The notes: generated by a model from the letters alone, not told the origin. Counted from the first letter of the stretch, positions 1 to 7,897 are shown. The stretch: DNA of 64,000 nt from an uncultured Prevotella sp. (GCA_944320305.1 CALUGW010000005.1:57341-121340), one strand, 5' to 3'. Program-made: numbers and translations.

Positions 1-814
1 TGAACTCCCAGCGGTTGCGATTGAGCGGTCGGTTCTCCACCGGGCCGATGGTGTTTTTCCACTGGTAGCGGTTCTCCAGGCACTCGCCCTCCACGATGCA
101 GCCGCCGGGGAAGCGCAGCACGCCCGGCTTCATGTCGGCCAGGGCCTGCGCCAGGTCGCGGCGCATGCCGTTCTCGCGGTTCTTAAAGGTGTTGACGGGG
201 AAGAGGCTTATGTGCTCCAGGTCTATGGGGTTGCGCCCGTCGAGGAAGATGCGCAGGCTGGCCTTGTTGTCGGTGCGGGGCGACTTGATGCGCACCTCAT
301 ACTTCTTCCACTCCGTGCCTTTCACGTCGACCTTGGCCGTGGCGAAGTCCTGCCGCTCGCCCATGGTGTCGGCGTCGATGAGCTGCACGCGGATGCGTGC
401 CGTGCCTTTGGGCGCCCTTGCCCACACGGTGAAGCGGTACTCCTCGCCCTTGAGCACGCCTATGCCGAAGTAGCCCTCGTTCACCAGGCCCGTGCGGCGG
501 TCGGTATGGCCGGCCCACGAGAGGCACACGTAGTGGGGGCAGCGCTCAAAGGGGCCGTCGTTCTTCAGCTCGACGCTGCCGAAGGTCTGCCAGCCCATGA
601 ACGCCTGCGGGAACTCAAACGAGCGGTTCTTCACCAGCTCGCCGTAGAGTCCGCCGTCGGCGGCGTAGTTGATGTCTTCGAAGAAGAGGCCGTACATGGT
701 GCTCTGTACGGTGGCCCCGGCCTTCCGGGTGTTCACGTCCATGACGTGGGTCTGCGCCACGGAGGCCAGCGCCGCGGAGAGTGCGAAAGCACAAGTCAGT
801 AGTCTGTGGTTCAT
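1..814 (-). CDS. alpha-L-arabinofuranosidase, GH51 type (3' end cut by window edge)
   Basis: The reading frame is open from an ATG at 814 to the window edge, so only the N-terminal ~271 residues are present. It begins with a signal peptide (MNHRLLTCAFALSAALASVAQ) and then shows the GH51 N-terminal signature FFEDINYAADGGLYGELVKN, followed later by FPGGCIVEG and ENRYQWKNT-like segments that are standard in secreted Bacteroidetes arabinofuranosidases. The enzyme should release terminal arabinose from arabinan or arabinoxylan in the periplasm or at the surface. The catalytic glutamates lie beyond the edge and cannot be checked. A second GH51 gene with the same FFEDINY signature lies at 44466-46931. 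A TAACTTTG -7 box at 857-850 gives a short leader, which supports the chosen start. Confidence 0.88.
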   Translation of the reverse strand, partial: MNHRLLTCAFALSAALASVAQTHVMDVNTRKAGATVQSTMYGLFFEDINYAADGGLYGELVKNRSFEFPQAFMGWQTFGSVELKNDGPFERCPHYVCLSWAGHTDRRTGLVNEGYFGIGVLKGEEYRFTVWARAPKGTARIRVQLIDADTMGERQDFATAKVDVKGTEWKKYEVRIKSPRTDNKASLRIFLDGRNPIDLEHISLFPVNTFKNRENGMRRDLAQALADMKPGVLRFPGGCIVEGECLENRYQWKNTIGPVENRPLNRNRWEF

Positions 815-849
815 AAATTGATAGTTGATGAATAATTTTGTCAATGCCA

Positions 850-857
850 CAAAGTTA
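850..857 (-). promoter_or_regulatory. Bacteroidetes -7 box for the GH51 gene
   Basis: On the minus strand the sequence reads TAACTTTG, an exact match to the Bacteroidetes TAnnTTTG -7 element, 36 bases upstream of the GH51 start. No clear TTTG -33 box is visible. Confidence 0.5.
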
Positions 858-947
858 GCAATTTATTTCCGTCCGCCGCGCGTTTTGACCGTTTTTTTGG
901 CCTTTTTGTGGCTAATGCAAAAAAAACAGCGCCGAGGCAGTGAACTT

Positions 948-1003
948 TTTTAAACTTCCATGTTGCTATCCAAATAATTAGATAGCAACATGGAAGTTTA
1001 AAA
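948..1003. repeat. 23-bp perfect inverted repeat in the GH51/DUF362 gap
   Basis: Bases 948-970 are the exact reverse complement of 981-1003, with a 10-base AT-rich loop. There is no T-run after the stem on either strand, so it does not look like a terminator. It sits about 90 bases upstream of the GH51 -7 box in the otherwise empty stretch 815-1117, which also holds a small CTCCCC/GGGGAG hairpin at 1065-1081. It could be a regulator site or a palindromic repeat; no second copy is visible in the window. Confidence 0.7.
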
Positions 1004-1117
1004 TTAAGAATTACCCTCCGGGCCGTCTTCTGCCCATCCGCGCCCACCGTCCGGCACAGCGGCCTCTCCCCTCAGGGGAGACGGGCGAGGGGCGTCCGGG
1101 GGAGACGGGAGATGGGC

Positions 1118-2266
1118 TTACCTCACATTCACAATCTCATACGCCCTGCTGCCCAGCCCTATCTTCTCGGCGTGGGCCAGACAGGTCTTGTACTCGGCGT
1201 TGGGGTTTGTGTTGTCGAAGTGGTCGTGGTGGTCGCAGAAGCCGGGGGCGGTCATTGCCTCGGCCAGGAAGCTGCCGGGCATGGGCGCCTGGCGCAGGCA
1301 GGCGTCAACGCAGGCCTGGTCGAGGGCGAGCGGGTCGGCCGAGGCGAACATGCCCACGTCGGGCAGGATGGGGGCGTCGTTGCCGGCGTGGCAGTCGCAC
1401 ATGGGCGACACGTCGCACACGAGCGAGATGTGGAAGCAGGGGCGCCCGCTGACCACGGCCTTGGTGTATTCGGCCATGCGGCAGTTAAGCTCCTTGACGG
1501 CGGCGTCGTTGGTGAAGGAGATGGCGTCGAAGTTGCACGCGCCCACGCACCGCCCGCAGCCCACGCAGTTCTGCCCGACGACGCTCATCTTGCGCGTGGC
1601 GGCGTCGAAGCTAAGCCCCTCGTTGGCGCACTCGGCCATGCAACGCTTGCAGCCGCGGCAGAGCGCGGGGTCGATGTGGGGCTTGCCGTTGCTGTGCTGG
1701 TCCTTCTTGCCGGCGCGCGAGCCGCAGCCCATGCCAATGTTCTTGATGGTTCCGCCGAAGCCGGTCATCTCGTGGCCCTTGAAGTGGGTGAGCGATATGA
1801 ACACGTCGGCATCCATGACGGCGCGGCCTATGCGCGCCTCGCTGACATACTCGCCGCCCTCGACGGGCACGGCCACGTCGTCGGTGCCCTTAAGGCCGTC
1901 GCCGATGATCACGGGGCAGCCCGCGGTGAGCGGCGTGAAACCGTTCTCCCAGGCGCAGTAGAGGTGGTCGATGGCGTTCTTGCGGCTGCCGGGATAGAGA
2001 GTGTTGCAGTCGGTGAGGAAGGGCTTGCCGCCCTGCGCCCTCACCACGTCGGCCACGGCGCGGGCGTAGTTGGGGCGCAGGAAGCTCATGTTGCCCAGCT
2101 CGCCGAAGTGCATCTTTATGGCCACGAACTTGCCGTCCATGTCTATGTCGCCTATGCCGGCAGCCTTTATGAGCCGCTTCAGCTTGTCGGCAGGCCCCTC
2201 GTCGGTGCGGCAGCGGAAGGTGGTGAAGTAAACCTTTGACGGATTCTTGGCTTCATTTTCATTCAT
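1118..2266 (-). CDS. DUF362 domain protein with two [4Fe-4S] ferredoxin motifs
   Basis: The protein is 382 residues from the ATG at 2266, which is preceded by AAAGGAG; the frame reaches 2335 but the -7 box at 2340-2333 excludes a start there. The N-terminal part has the DUF362 pattern (KIHMHFGELGN-type, TDCNTLYPGSR, GHEMTGFGG). In the middle are two classical cluster motifs, CRGCKRCMAECA and CVGCGRCVGAC, so it should bind two [4Fe-4S] clusters. No signal peptide is seen and it is probably cytoplasmic. DUF362 proteins are widespread in anaerobes and their substrate is unknown; a redox role is an inference. It is a monocistronic unit between a GH51 gene and a small basic protein. Confidence 0.88.
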   Translation of the reverse strand: MNENEAKNPSKVYFTTFRCRTDEGPADKLKRLIKAAGIGDIDMDGKFVAIKMHFGELGNMSFLRPNYARAVADVVRAQGGKPFLTDCNTLYPGSRKNAIDHLYCAWENGFTPLTAGCPVIIGDGLKGTDDVAVPVEGGEYVSEARIGRAVMDADVFISLTHFKGHEMTGFGGTIKNIGMGCGSRAGKKDQHSNGKPHIDPALCRGCKRCMAECANEGLSFDAATRKMSVVGQNCVGCGRCVGACNFDAISFTNDAAVKELNCRMAEYTKAVVSGRPCFHISLVCDVSPMCDCHAGNDAPILPDVGMFASADPLALDQACVDACLRQAPMPGSFLAEAMTAPGFCDHHDHFDNTNPNAEYKTCLAHAEKIGLGSRAYEIVNVR

Positions 2267-2332
2267 TGTATTGTCTCCTTTGTTTAGTTTCATAATAATG
2301 TCCGCCGCGTCGGGGGCGCTGGCCAGACTGTG

Positions 2333-2340
2333 CAAAGTTA
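2333..2340 (-). promoter_or_regulatory. -7 box for the DUF362 gene
   Basis: TAACTTTG on the minus strand, about 67 bases upstream of the start at 2266. It places transcription initiation inside the upstream part of the open frame and so fixes the start codon choice. Confidence 0.5.
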
Positions 2341-2519
2341 ATATTTTTTTCGCTCAGGCGCACACTGCCGGCGGCTAAAAAAGAAGATTAGAATCCAGAA
2401 CAAAGAAGAGACAGGTCTGGATGCAGGATTCCGCCCCCGGAATGACGGCATGCGAGACACGCCCCTTGCAGAGAGCGTACTTGTGGCTGATTGCGGACAT
2501 CCGTTTTATTAAAGCCAGC

Positions 2520-2556
2520 ACGGGGCGCAATCGGGAAAAGTCCGGTTGCGCCCCGT
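2520..2556 (-). terminator. hairpin terminator after the small basic protein gene
   Basis: An 11-bp perfect stem (2520-2530 with 2546-2556) lies directly after the stop codon at 2558. The downstream minus-strand sequence is only moderately T-rich, so it may be a weak intrinsic terminator or an mRNA-protecting stem. Confidence 0.5.
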
Positions 2557-2557
2557 G

Positions 2558-2749
2558 TCATTTCCGCTTGTGGCGGTTGGCGCGCTGCTCGCGGTATTTG
2601 GCCTTCTGGCGGGCCGAGCCGCTGCCGTGCGCCCCGGTGATGTACTGTTTCTTCTTGGCCTTGGTCTTCACCTTGCCGGCCTTGTCGTCGCTTTTCGGCG
2701 TCTTGCGGAACACGAGTCCGCCGCCGGCTATTATCTCGTCGATGTCCAT
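2558..2749 (-). CDS. small basic protein of unknown function (63 aa)
   Basis: From the ATG at 2749 the product starts MDIDEIIAGGGLVFRKTPKS and is then very lysine- and arginine-rich, ending in AKYREQRANRHKRK. The frame stays open upstream to 2824, but that part is the AAAACTC-type low-complexity tract common between genes here, so it is probably not translated. The conserved-looking acidic head followed by a basic tail suggests a nucleic-acid or ribosome contact, but I do not recognise the family and no function is assigned. A hairpin follows directly. The neighbour upstream is the AICAR transformylase, transcribed in the same direction with a 205-base gap. Confidence 0.6.
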   Translation of the reverse strand: MDIDEIIAGGGLVFRKTPKSDDKAGKVKTKAKKKQYITGAHGSGSARQKAKYREQRANRHKRK

Positions 2750-2954
2750 GGAAAGGATTTTTATTTGCGAATTTTGAGTTTTGAGTTTTGAGTTGTCGCG
2801 CCGGGCGCGATTGAGAATTTTCAATTTAGTATTTCAGAATCGCGGGCAGGCAAACGCAGACCGGCATCCGCAACGCGCAAAACTTGTAATTGGGCAACTC
2901 TTAATCGCGCACGGCGCGACAACTCAAAACACAAAACTCAAAATTCAAAACTTC

Positions 2955-4136
2955 TCAGTGGTGGAACAGGCGCACGCCGGTGAACGCCATGGCGATGCCG
3001 TACTTGTCGCACGTCTCGATGACGTTGTCGTCGCGCACGGAGCCTCCCGCCTGGGCAATGTACTGCACGCCGCTCTTGTGGGCGCGCTCAATGTTGTCGC
3101 CAAAGGGGAAGAAAGCGTCGCTGCCCAGCGCCACACCCGTGTTGCGGGCTATCCATTCCTTTTTCTCCTCGACGGTCAGCGGCTCGGGCTTCTCCTTGAA
3201 GAGCGTCTGCCAGGTGCCGTCGCGCAGCACGTCGTCGTGCTCCTCGCTGATGTAGACGTCGATGGTGTTGTCGCGGTCGGCGCGGCGTATGCCGTCGACG
3301 AATGGCAGGGCCATCACCTTGGGGTGCTGGCGCAGCCACCAGATGTCGGCCTTGTTGCCGGCCAGGCGTGTGCAGTGGATGCGGCTCTGCTGTCCGGCGC
3401 CGATGCCGATGGCCTGTCCGTCCTTCACGTAGCACACCGAGTTGCTCTGTGTGTACTTCAGGGTGATGAGCGCGATGATGAGGTCGCGCATGGCCTCGGG
3501 CGTGAATGTCTTGTTCTGGGTGGGCACGTTCTCAAAGAGCTTGGGGTCGTCCAGACGCACGTTGTTGCGCCCCTGCTCGAACGTTATGCCGAACACCTGC
3601 TTGTGCTCTATCGGCGCCGGCTCGTAGGCCGGGTCGATCTTTATCACGTTGTAGGTGCCCTTGCGCTTGGCCCGTAGTATCTCGAGCGCGCCGGGAGTGT
3701 AGCCGGGGGCTATCACGCCGTCGCTCACCTCGCGCTTGAGCAGTGTGGCGGTGGCCTCGTCGCAGGTGTCGCTCAGGGCCACAAAGTCGCCGTAGGAACT
3801 CATGCGGTCGGCTCCGCGGGCGCGGGCGTAGGCGCAGGCTATTGGCGACAGCTCCATCTTCACGTCGTCAACGAAGTAGACCTTCTTCAGAGTGTCGCTC
3901 AGCGGCAGGCCCACGGCGGCTCCGGCGGGCGACACGTGCTTGAACGAGGCGGCCGAGGGCAGGCCCGTGGCCGCTTTAAGTTCCCTCACCAGCTGCCAGC
4001 TGTTGAGCGCGTCGAGAAAGTTAATGTATCCCGGGCGGCCGTTGAGCACCTCAAGCGGCAGCTCTCCGTCGGCCATATAGATGCGCGACGGCTTCTGGTT
4101 CGGATTGCATCCGTACTTCAGTTCTAACTCTTTCAT
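2955..4136 (-). CDS. phosphoribosylaminoimidazolecarboxamide formyltransferase (stand-alone AICAR transformylase)
   Basis: The 393-residue product matches the AICAR transformylase domain of PurH (KYGCNPNQKPSRIY near the start, SFKHVSPAGAAVG around residue 65, KYTQSNSVCYVKDGQ in the middle, FFPFGDNIERA and GGSVRDDNVI near the end). It transfers a formyl group from 10-formyltetrahydrofolate to AICAR, the penultimate step of purine synthesis. The N-terminal IMP cyclohydrolase domain of bifunctional PurH is absent, so another gene must close the ring. The start is taken at MKELELKYG because the family begins there; the frame continues upstream through a 66-bp tandem repeat that carries promoter boxes. 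It is transcribed alone. Confidence 0.9.
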   Translation of the reverse strand: MKELELKYGCNPNQKPSRIYMADGELPLEVLNGRPGYINFLDALNSWQLVRELKAATGLPSAASFKHVSPAGAAVGLPLSDTLKKVYFVDDVKMELSPIACAYARARGADRMSSYGDFVALSDTCDEATATLLKREVSDGVIAPGYTPGALEILRAKRKGTYNVIKIDPAYEPAPIEHKQVFGITFEQGRNNVRLDDPKLFENVPTQNKTFTPEAMRDLIIALITLKYTQSNSVCYVKDGQAIGIGAGQQSRIHCTRLAGNKADIWWLRQHPKVMALPFVDGIRRADRDNTIDVYISEEHDDVLRDGTWQTLFKEKPEPLTVEEKKEWIARNTGVALGSDAFFPFGDNIERAHKSGVQYIAQAGGSVRDDNVIETCDKYGIAMAFTGVRLFHH

Positions 4137-4175
4137 GCTTATGTCGTTTGTCTTGATTGATTCTTTTATTGTGCG

Positions 4176-4329
4176 GCTTAACTTCCGCAAAGTTAATGAA
4201 AGCGAGCGGAAAGAAAACCTGTTTTCAGTTTCCCGAGCGCAGCTTAACTTCTGCAAAGTTAATGCAAGCGAGCGGAAAGAAAACCTGTTTTCAGTTTCCC
4301 GAGCGCAGCTTAACTTCTGCAAAGTTAAT
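4176..4329 (-). repeat. 66-bp tandem repeat carrying three -7 promoter boxes
   Basis: A 66-base unit starts at 4176, again at 4242 and partially at 4308, nearly identical throughout. Each copy contains GCAAAGTTAA on the plus strand, which is TTAACTTTGC, a Bacteroidetes -7 box, on the minus strand, so the AICAR transformylase gene at 4136 has three stacked promoter copies. Each full copy also holds the palindrome GAAAACCTGTTTTC. The period is a multiple of three, so the upstream frame stays open and repeats the peptide LQKLSCARETENRFSF, which I regard as incidental. Confidence 0.8.
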
Positions 4330-4439
4330 ATAATTATGTGAATTGTGCAACATTCAGAGCCTGCAAGGACTGTTTCCGGCGGCAAAGTTGCGGCTGGGCG
4401 TGGCTGTCAGCCTGTTCCGGGAGTGCATAAATACGCACG

Positions 4440-4636
4440 TTCGGGATAAGCAAGCATTGAGATTAAGCAGTGGCAGCTCTCATGTAGAGACGCAAAATTT
4501 TGCGTCTGACATTGTCATTTGCATCCATTTTTATGCACTGCCCCTCCGAGACGCAAAATTTTGCGTTTCTACACGCGGCAGACAGCAGGCCGGAGGCTTG
4601 CATTTCTTGCCGGACAAACGAAAATCCTTATCCCGA
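4440..4636 (+). repeat. palindromic MITE-like element, copy A
   Basis: The element is ~197 bp with imperfect terminal inverted repeats (TTCGGGATAAG at the left, CTTATCCCGA at the right) and two internal copies of a palindrome centred on ACGCAAAATTTTGCGT (4488-4507 and 4551-4566). Three further copies lie at 16886-17087, 17603-17797 and 21227-21437. It has no coding capacity of its own. It fills part of the gene-free stretch 4330-5134; the rest of that stretch (4806-5134) shows no gene that I can support. Confidence 0.8.
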
Positions 4637-4744
4637 GCTCGCGTATAAATATGCAGTGGCACCCCTGCTGCGGCAAGGTTGGAAACATGCCGCCGCAGGG
4701 GCGTTTGGGCTGTGTCGGAAAGTGGCACAGCCCTTTCCGTTTCT

Positions 4745-4805
4745 CAATATAGGCCATTTCGCACTGCAAAATGACCCTTTTCGCAGTGCAAAACGGCCTA
4801 TATTG
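4745..4805. repeat. imperfect palindrome of the AATATAGGCC repeat family, copy 1
   Basis: The left arm starting CAATATAGGCC and the right arm ending GGCCTATATTG form a ~27-bp stem with a few mismatches and contain GCACTGC/GCAGTGC. The same words recur at 17293-17345, 47133-47493 and 58204-58563, so this looks like a short member of a dispersed family. Confidence 0.6.
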
Positions 4806-5134
4806 GAGGCCAAAATAACCCTTGCTGCAACGTGTTGACTGCCAGCGCGTTACGAAGCGTGCCCATTTTTGGCCTTTAGATGCTGTCCGGGCGGTCTGGC
4901 GGTATGGCTTCCGCCGTCGGCGCTTTTCTATATTTATGCATTTTAGCTGGATATTTATTCACCTTCGCCATGCCTGCGCTTCATGCCGCTTGCGCCCGGT
5001 CTCAGTGGCGCGGAGTCATGGAATTTCATAAAAACATATGAATGTCCGCAAGTTGCCGAATGTTACAACGCCCATTATAAAGAGAATGCAACTTGCAAAA
5101 TTGCGGCTGTCCAATCAAAAAAATAAAAGATTTT

Positions 5135-5168
5135 TTTGTTTCATTTCCATCTGTTTGCATTATCTTTG
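5135..5168 (+). promoter_or_regulatory. promoter of the small HTH-like protein gene
   Basis: TTTG at 5135-5138 and TATCTTTG at 5161-5168 are separated by 22 bases, slightly longer than the usual 19-21. The start codon follows 35 bases downstream. Confidence 0.5.
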
Positions 5169-5203
5169 CAGGCGCAAACAGCGGTCAGGATGCTGACTGA
5201 GGT

Positions 5204-5470
5204 ATGGCGGAAAATAAAAAAGTATGTTGTGAAATGGAAAAGCTGCAACGCGAACTGGTGAAACTGGCCGAGGCGATAGAGAACAACGTGGTGCGCAAGC
5301 CGGCAAAGGCACTGGCGCTCGACAGGCTCGGCGCCTTTCTGTCGGGCCGCGAGAAGCCCGGCCGCGAGACCCTCGACAAGCTGGCGCTCCTGGCCGGATT
5401 TCAGGACTGGGAGTCGTTCCGCAAGGCTCTGCACGGCGATGCCGACGGGGCAACGAACTACAACAAGTGA
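5204..5470 (+). CDS. small protein with a Bacteroidetes HTH-like domain (88 aa)
   Basis: The product starts MAENKKVCCEMEKLQRELVK and is helical throughout. The segment LALDRLGAFLSGREKPGRETLDKLALLAGFQDWESF resembles the N-terminal domain seen in many Bacteroidetes proteins in which a helix-turn-helix-like stretch is followed by a TLDxLAxFxGYxxWxxF pattern. Here only that domain is present. A DNA-binding or adaptor role is an inference. It has its own promoter and stands alone at the end of a repeat-rich region. It may be a degenerate remnant of a longer regulator, but the frame is intact and has a good promoter. Confidence 0.65.
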   Translation: MAENKKVCCEMEKLQRELVKLAEAIENNVVRKPAKALALDRLGAFLSGREKPGRETLDKLALLAGFQDWESFRKALHGDADGATNYNK

Positions 5471-5502
5471 CGGCCCGGGGCCGCTTGCCGCCCGCAGTGG
5501 GC

Positions 5503-5575
5503 AAAAACGCGAGGCAGGAGCCTGCGCGCCGCCTCTTCCGGTTGTCCGGACGGGCTTGTGCGCAGACTCCTGCCT
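5503..5575 (-). terminator. terminator of rplS
   Basis: On the minus strand a 16-bp stem with one G-U pair (5560-5575 with 5512-5527) is followed by GCGTTTTTGCC. It lies 27 bases after the rplS stop. The long loop contains its own small TCCGG/CCGGA hairpin. Confidence 0.7.
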
Positions 5576-5601
5576 TGTCTTTCCTGATGCCTCTTTCGGG
5601 C

Positions 5602-5967
5602 TTATGCCTGTGTGGCCGTGTTTGTTCTCTTCTCCTTGATGCGGGCCTTCTTGCCGGTGAGCTTGCGCAGGTAGTAGAGCTTTGCGCGGCGCACCTTGCC
5701 GATCTTGTTGACCTCGATGCTGTCGATGTTGGGCGACTCGAGCGGGAAAATACGCTCCACGCCAACGGTTCCGGACATCTTGCGCACGGTGAAACGCTTC
5801 TTCTCGCCGTGGCCGCAGATCTTGATCACCACTCCGCGATAGAGCTGGATGCGCTCTTTTGTTCCCTCGATAATTTTGTAAGCGACAGTAACAGTGTCAC
5901 CAGCCTTGAACTTCGGGTGCTGTTTGCCGGTTGCAAATGCTTCCTCAGCAACTTTAATTAAATCCAT
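5602..5967 (-). CDS. rplS: 50S ribosomal protein L19
   Basis: The 121-residue product starts [11 protein letters not shown] and shows the L19 hallmarks: [48 protein letters not shown] and [22 protein letters not shown]. Length fits the family (about 115-125). L19 sits at the 30S-50S interface. The frame continues upstream to 6090, but family length and the -7 box at 6067-6060 favour the ATG at 5967. It is transcribed alone with its own terminator; the usual rpsP-rimM-trmD partners are not adjacent, as is common in Bacteroidales. Confidence 0.97.
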   Translation of the reverse strand: MDLIKVAEEAFATGKQHPKFKAGDTVTVAYKIIEGTKERIQLYRGVVIKICGHGEKKRFTVRKMSGTVGVERIFPLESPNIDSIEVNKIGKVRRAKLYYLRKLTGKKARIKEKRTNTATQA

Positions 5968-6059
5968 TTCTTGTATAATTAAATTTGTTCTTATCGTTCC
6001 GGCGCAACATAACAGGCAACTCGTAACTTCCTGACAGCGATTACGCGGGAAAGCGGTTG

Positions 6060-6067
6060 CAAAGTTA
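6060..6067 (-). promoter_or_regulatory. -7 box of rplS
   Basis: TAACTTTG on the minus strand, about 93 bases upstream of the rplS start, within a GTAGTAACTTTGCAACC context typical of Bacteroidetes promoters. Confidence 0.5.
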
Positions 6068-6106
6068 CTACAAATTCCCGAAACTGGCAATTTGGCCGTG
6101 TTTTTT

Positions 6107-6138
6107 TTTGCCCGTTGGCGCGTTTTTCACTAATTTTG
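6107..6138 (+). promoter_or_regulatory. promoter of the split 5'-nucleotidase operon
   Basis: TTTG at 6107-6110, 20 bases, then TAATTTTG at 6131-6138: a textbook Bacteroidetes promoter. It drives the pair at 6202-7897 and is back-to-back with the rplS promoter. Confidence 0.7.
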
Positions 6139-6201
6139 CGCCTGCCGGTGCGCCCGTGCGCACTGTTAAGCAGATGTGAACAGCCGCTTAATAAGGAAGT
6201 T

Positions 6202-7014
6202 ATGGCAATCGTCAGGCAATATAAAAGCTACAGATTCAAGAAATCAAGACCGCTTCTGAGGGTCGGTCTCGCGCTGCTGCCGGCGGCCGCGTGGCTGCCG
6301 GCGCAGGGGCAGAGGGCCGCCGTGGTGTCGGTGGAGCACACGCGGCTGCTCGTCGACAGCCGCTACGACACGGCCGGAGACTCCGCCGCCGCAGCCTTTC
6401 TGCGCCCCTACAGCCACGCGGTTGACAGCGTCATGGGCCGCGTGGCAGGCCGCGCCGCCGCGCCGCTGCGGGCTTACCGCCCGGAGAGCCCGCTGTCTAA
6501 CCTGCTGGCCGACATACTGCTCGACGCCGGGCCTGCCTTCGGCGAGCGCCCGCAGCTGGCCGTGCTCAACATGGGCGGCATCAGGGCGTCGCTGCCGCAG
6601 GGCGAGGTGACCTGCGGCGACTTGCTGCAGGTGGCGCCGTTCGAGAACAGGATATGCTTCCTGACGCTCTCAGGCGAGAGCCTGCTGCAGCTGTTCCGCG
6701 AGATAGCGGCGTCGGGCGGCGAGGCCGTCAGCCGCGGCGTCGAGCTGGTCATAACGCCCGGCGGACAGCTGAAGAGCGCGCGCCTCGGAGGCCGTCCCAT
6801 AGACCCAGCCGGCTCTTACCGCATAGCCACCATCAGCTATCTGGCCGAGGGCAACGACCGCCTGGCGGCTCTGCGCCGGCAGAGCGGCCTGAACGCGCCG
6901 CGAACACGAGGGAGCGACACGCGCCGGATAATCGCCGGCTACTTCAGCCGGGCGGCAGAGCGCGGCGTGGCTGTGGACGCGAGGGTCGAGGGACGGATAA
7001 GGGTTGAGGAGTGA
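6202..7014 (+). CDS. 5'-nucleotidase C-terminal domain protein
   Basis: The 270-residue product corresponds to the substrate-binding C-terminal domain of UshA-type 5'-nucleotidases (SPLSNLLADILL, LAVLNMGGIRASLPQG, GDLLQVAPFENRI, ISYLAEGND). The metal-binding half is encoded by the next gene, 34 bases downstream. The start at 6202 has AAGGAAG just upstream and lies after the promoter; the frame upstream overlaps the promoter. An N-terminal hydrophobic stretch after a basic head (LRVGLALLPAAAWLPAQG) indicates export. Together the two should dephosphorylate nucleotides or similar phosphoesters in the periplasm. Confidence 0.88.
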   Translation: MAIVRQYKSYRFKKSRPLLRVGLALLPAAAWLPAQGQRAAVVSVEHTRLLVDSRYDTAGDSAAAAFLRPYSHAVDSVMGRVAGRAAAPLRAYRPESPLSNLLADILLDAGPAFGERPQLAVLNMGGIRASLPQGEVTCGDLLQVAPFENRICFLTLSGESLLQLFREIAASGGEAVSRGVELVITPGGQLKSARLGGRPIDPAGSYRIATISYLAEGNDRLAALRRQSGLNAPRTRGSDTRRIIAGYFSRAAERGVAVDARVEGRIRVEE

Positions 7015-7048
7015 TGTCTGGGAAGATGGCGGACATTCAAAAAAAAGA

Positions 7049-7897
7049 ATGAGAAGGATATATTATATAATGTGTGCCGCGCTGCTGGTGTGCCTGTGCG
7101 CCAGCGGGCAGCAGAAGCTCGTGATTCTGCACACCAACGACACCCACAGCGCGGTGATGCCGATGGGCGCCAACCTCGACGACACGCTCATTGCCGGGCG
7201 CGGCGGCTGCATGAGGCGCGTGGAGCTGCTGCGCCGTGAGCGCCGGCGCGCCCCCGGCCTGCTGCTCTTCGACAGCGGCGACTTCTCGCAGGGGTCGCCA
7301 TACTACACGCTGTTCAGGGGCGATGTGGAGGTGGGGCTGATGAACCTTATGGGCTATGACGCCGCCGCGCTGGGCAACCACGAGTTCGACTGCGGACTCG
7401 ACAACCTGGCGCGGCTGCTGCGCCGGGCGCGCTTCCCGGTGGTGTGCGCCAACTGCGACTTCACCGGCACGCCTCTGGAGGGACTCGTCAGGCCGTATGT
7501 GACAATACGCCGGCAAGGACTGAAGATTGGCGTCTTCGGCCTTCTGCCGCGCCTTGAGGGGCTGGTGGCGCATGAGAACTATGAGGGAGTGAGGTGGCTC
7601 GACCCGGTGGAGACTGCCCGCCGCGTGGCCTGGCGGCTGAAGCGGCGCGACAGCTGCGACGTGGTGGTCTGCCTGTCGCACCTCGGCTGGCGCATGGCTC
7701 CGCCCGACGCCGACGACAGCACGATGGTCGCGGCCACACGCGGCATAGACATTGTGCTCGGAGGCCACTCGCACACCTACATGGAGCGGCCCGAATACGT
7801 GCGCGACGCCGACGGGCGCCCCGTGCCGGTGAGCCAGAACGGCAAGCACGGAGTGTTCGTGGGGCGCGTCGAGATGACTATTCGAAATAGAAGGTGA
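7049..7897 (+). CDS. metallophosphatase, 5'-nucleotidase N-terminal domain protein
   Basis: This 282-residue protein begins MRRIYYIMCAALLVCLCASG (signal peptide) and has the calcineurin-like metal motifs in order: LHTNDTHSAV, LLFDSGDFSQGSPYY, ALGNHEFDCGLDNL, SHLGW, and GGHSHTY. All predicted metal ligands (D, H, D, N, H, H) are visible. It lacks the C-terminal nucleotide-binding domain, which is supplied by the preceding gene. The ATG at 7049 follows an A-rich stretch; the frame is open slightly upstream from 7004, overlapping the previous stop. Its last 20 bases overlap the convergent porT gene. Confidence 0.9.
   Translation: MRRIYYIMCAALLVCLCASGQQKLVILHTNDTHSAVMPMGANLDDTLIAGRGGCMRRVELLRRERRRAPGLLLFDSGDFSQGSPYYTLFRGDVEVGLMNLMGYDAAALGNHEFDCGLDNLARLLRRARFPVVCANCDFTGTPLEGLVRPYVTIRRQGLKIGVFGLLPRLEGLVAHENYEGVRWLDPVETARRVAWRLKRRDSCDVVVCLSHLGWRMAPPDADDSTMVAATRGIDIVLGGHSHTYMERPEYVRDADGRPVPVSQNGKHGVFVGRVEMTIRNRR

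Noticed and set aside
4137-4385. N-terminal extension of the AICAR transformylase with 22-residue peptide repeats
   Set aside because: It is encoded by the promoter-bearing 66-bp tandem repeat and the family starts at MKELELKYG.
4480-4570. CRISPR-like impression from repeated ACGCAAAATTTTGCGT units
   Set aside because: Spacing is irregular, only two units occur per element, and no cas gene is present.
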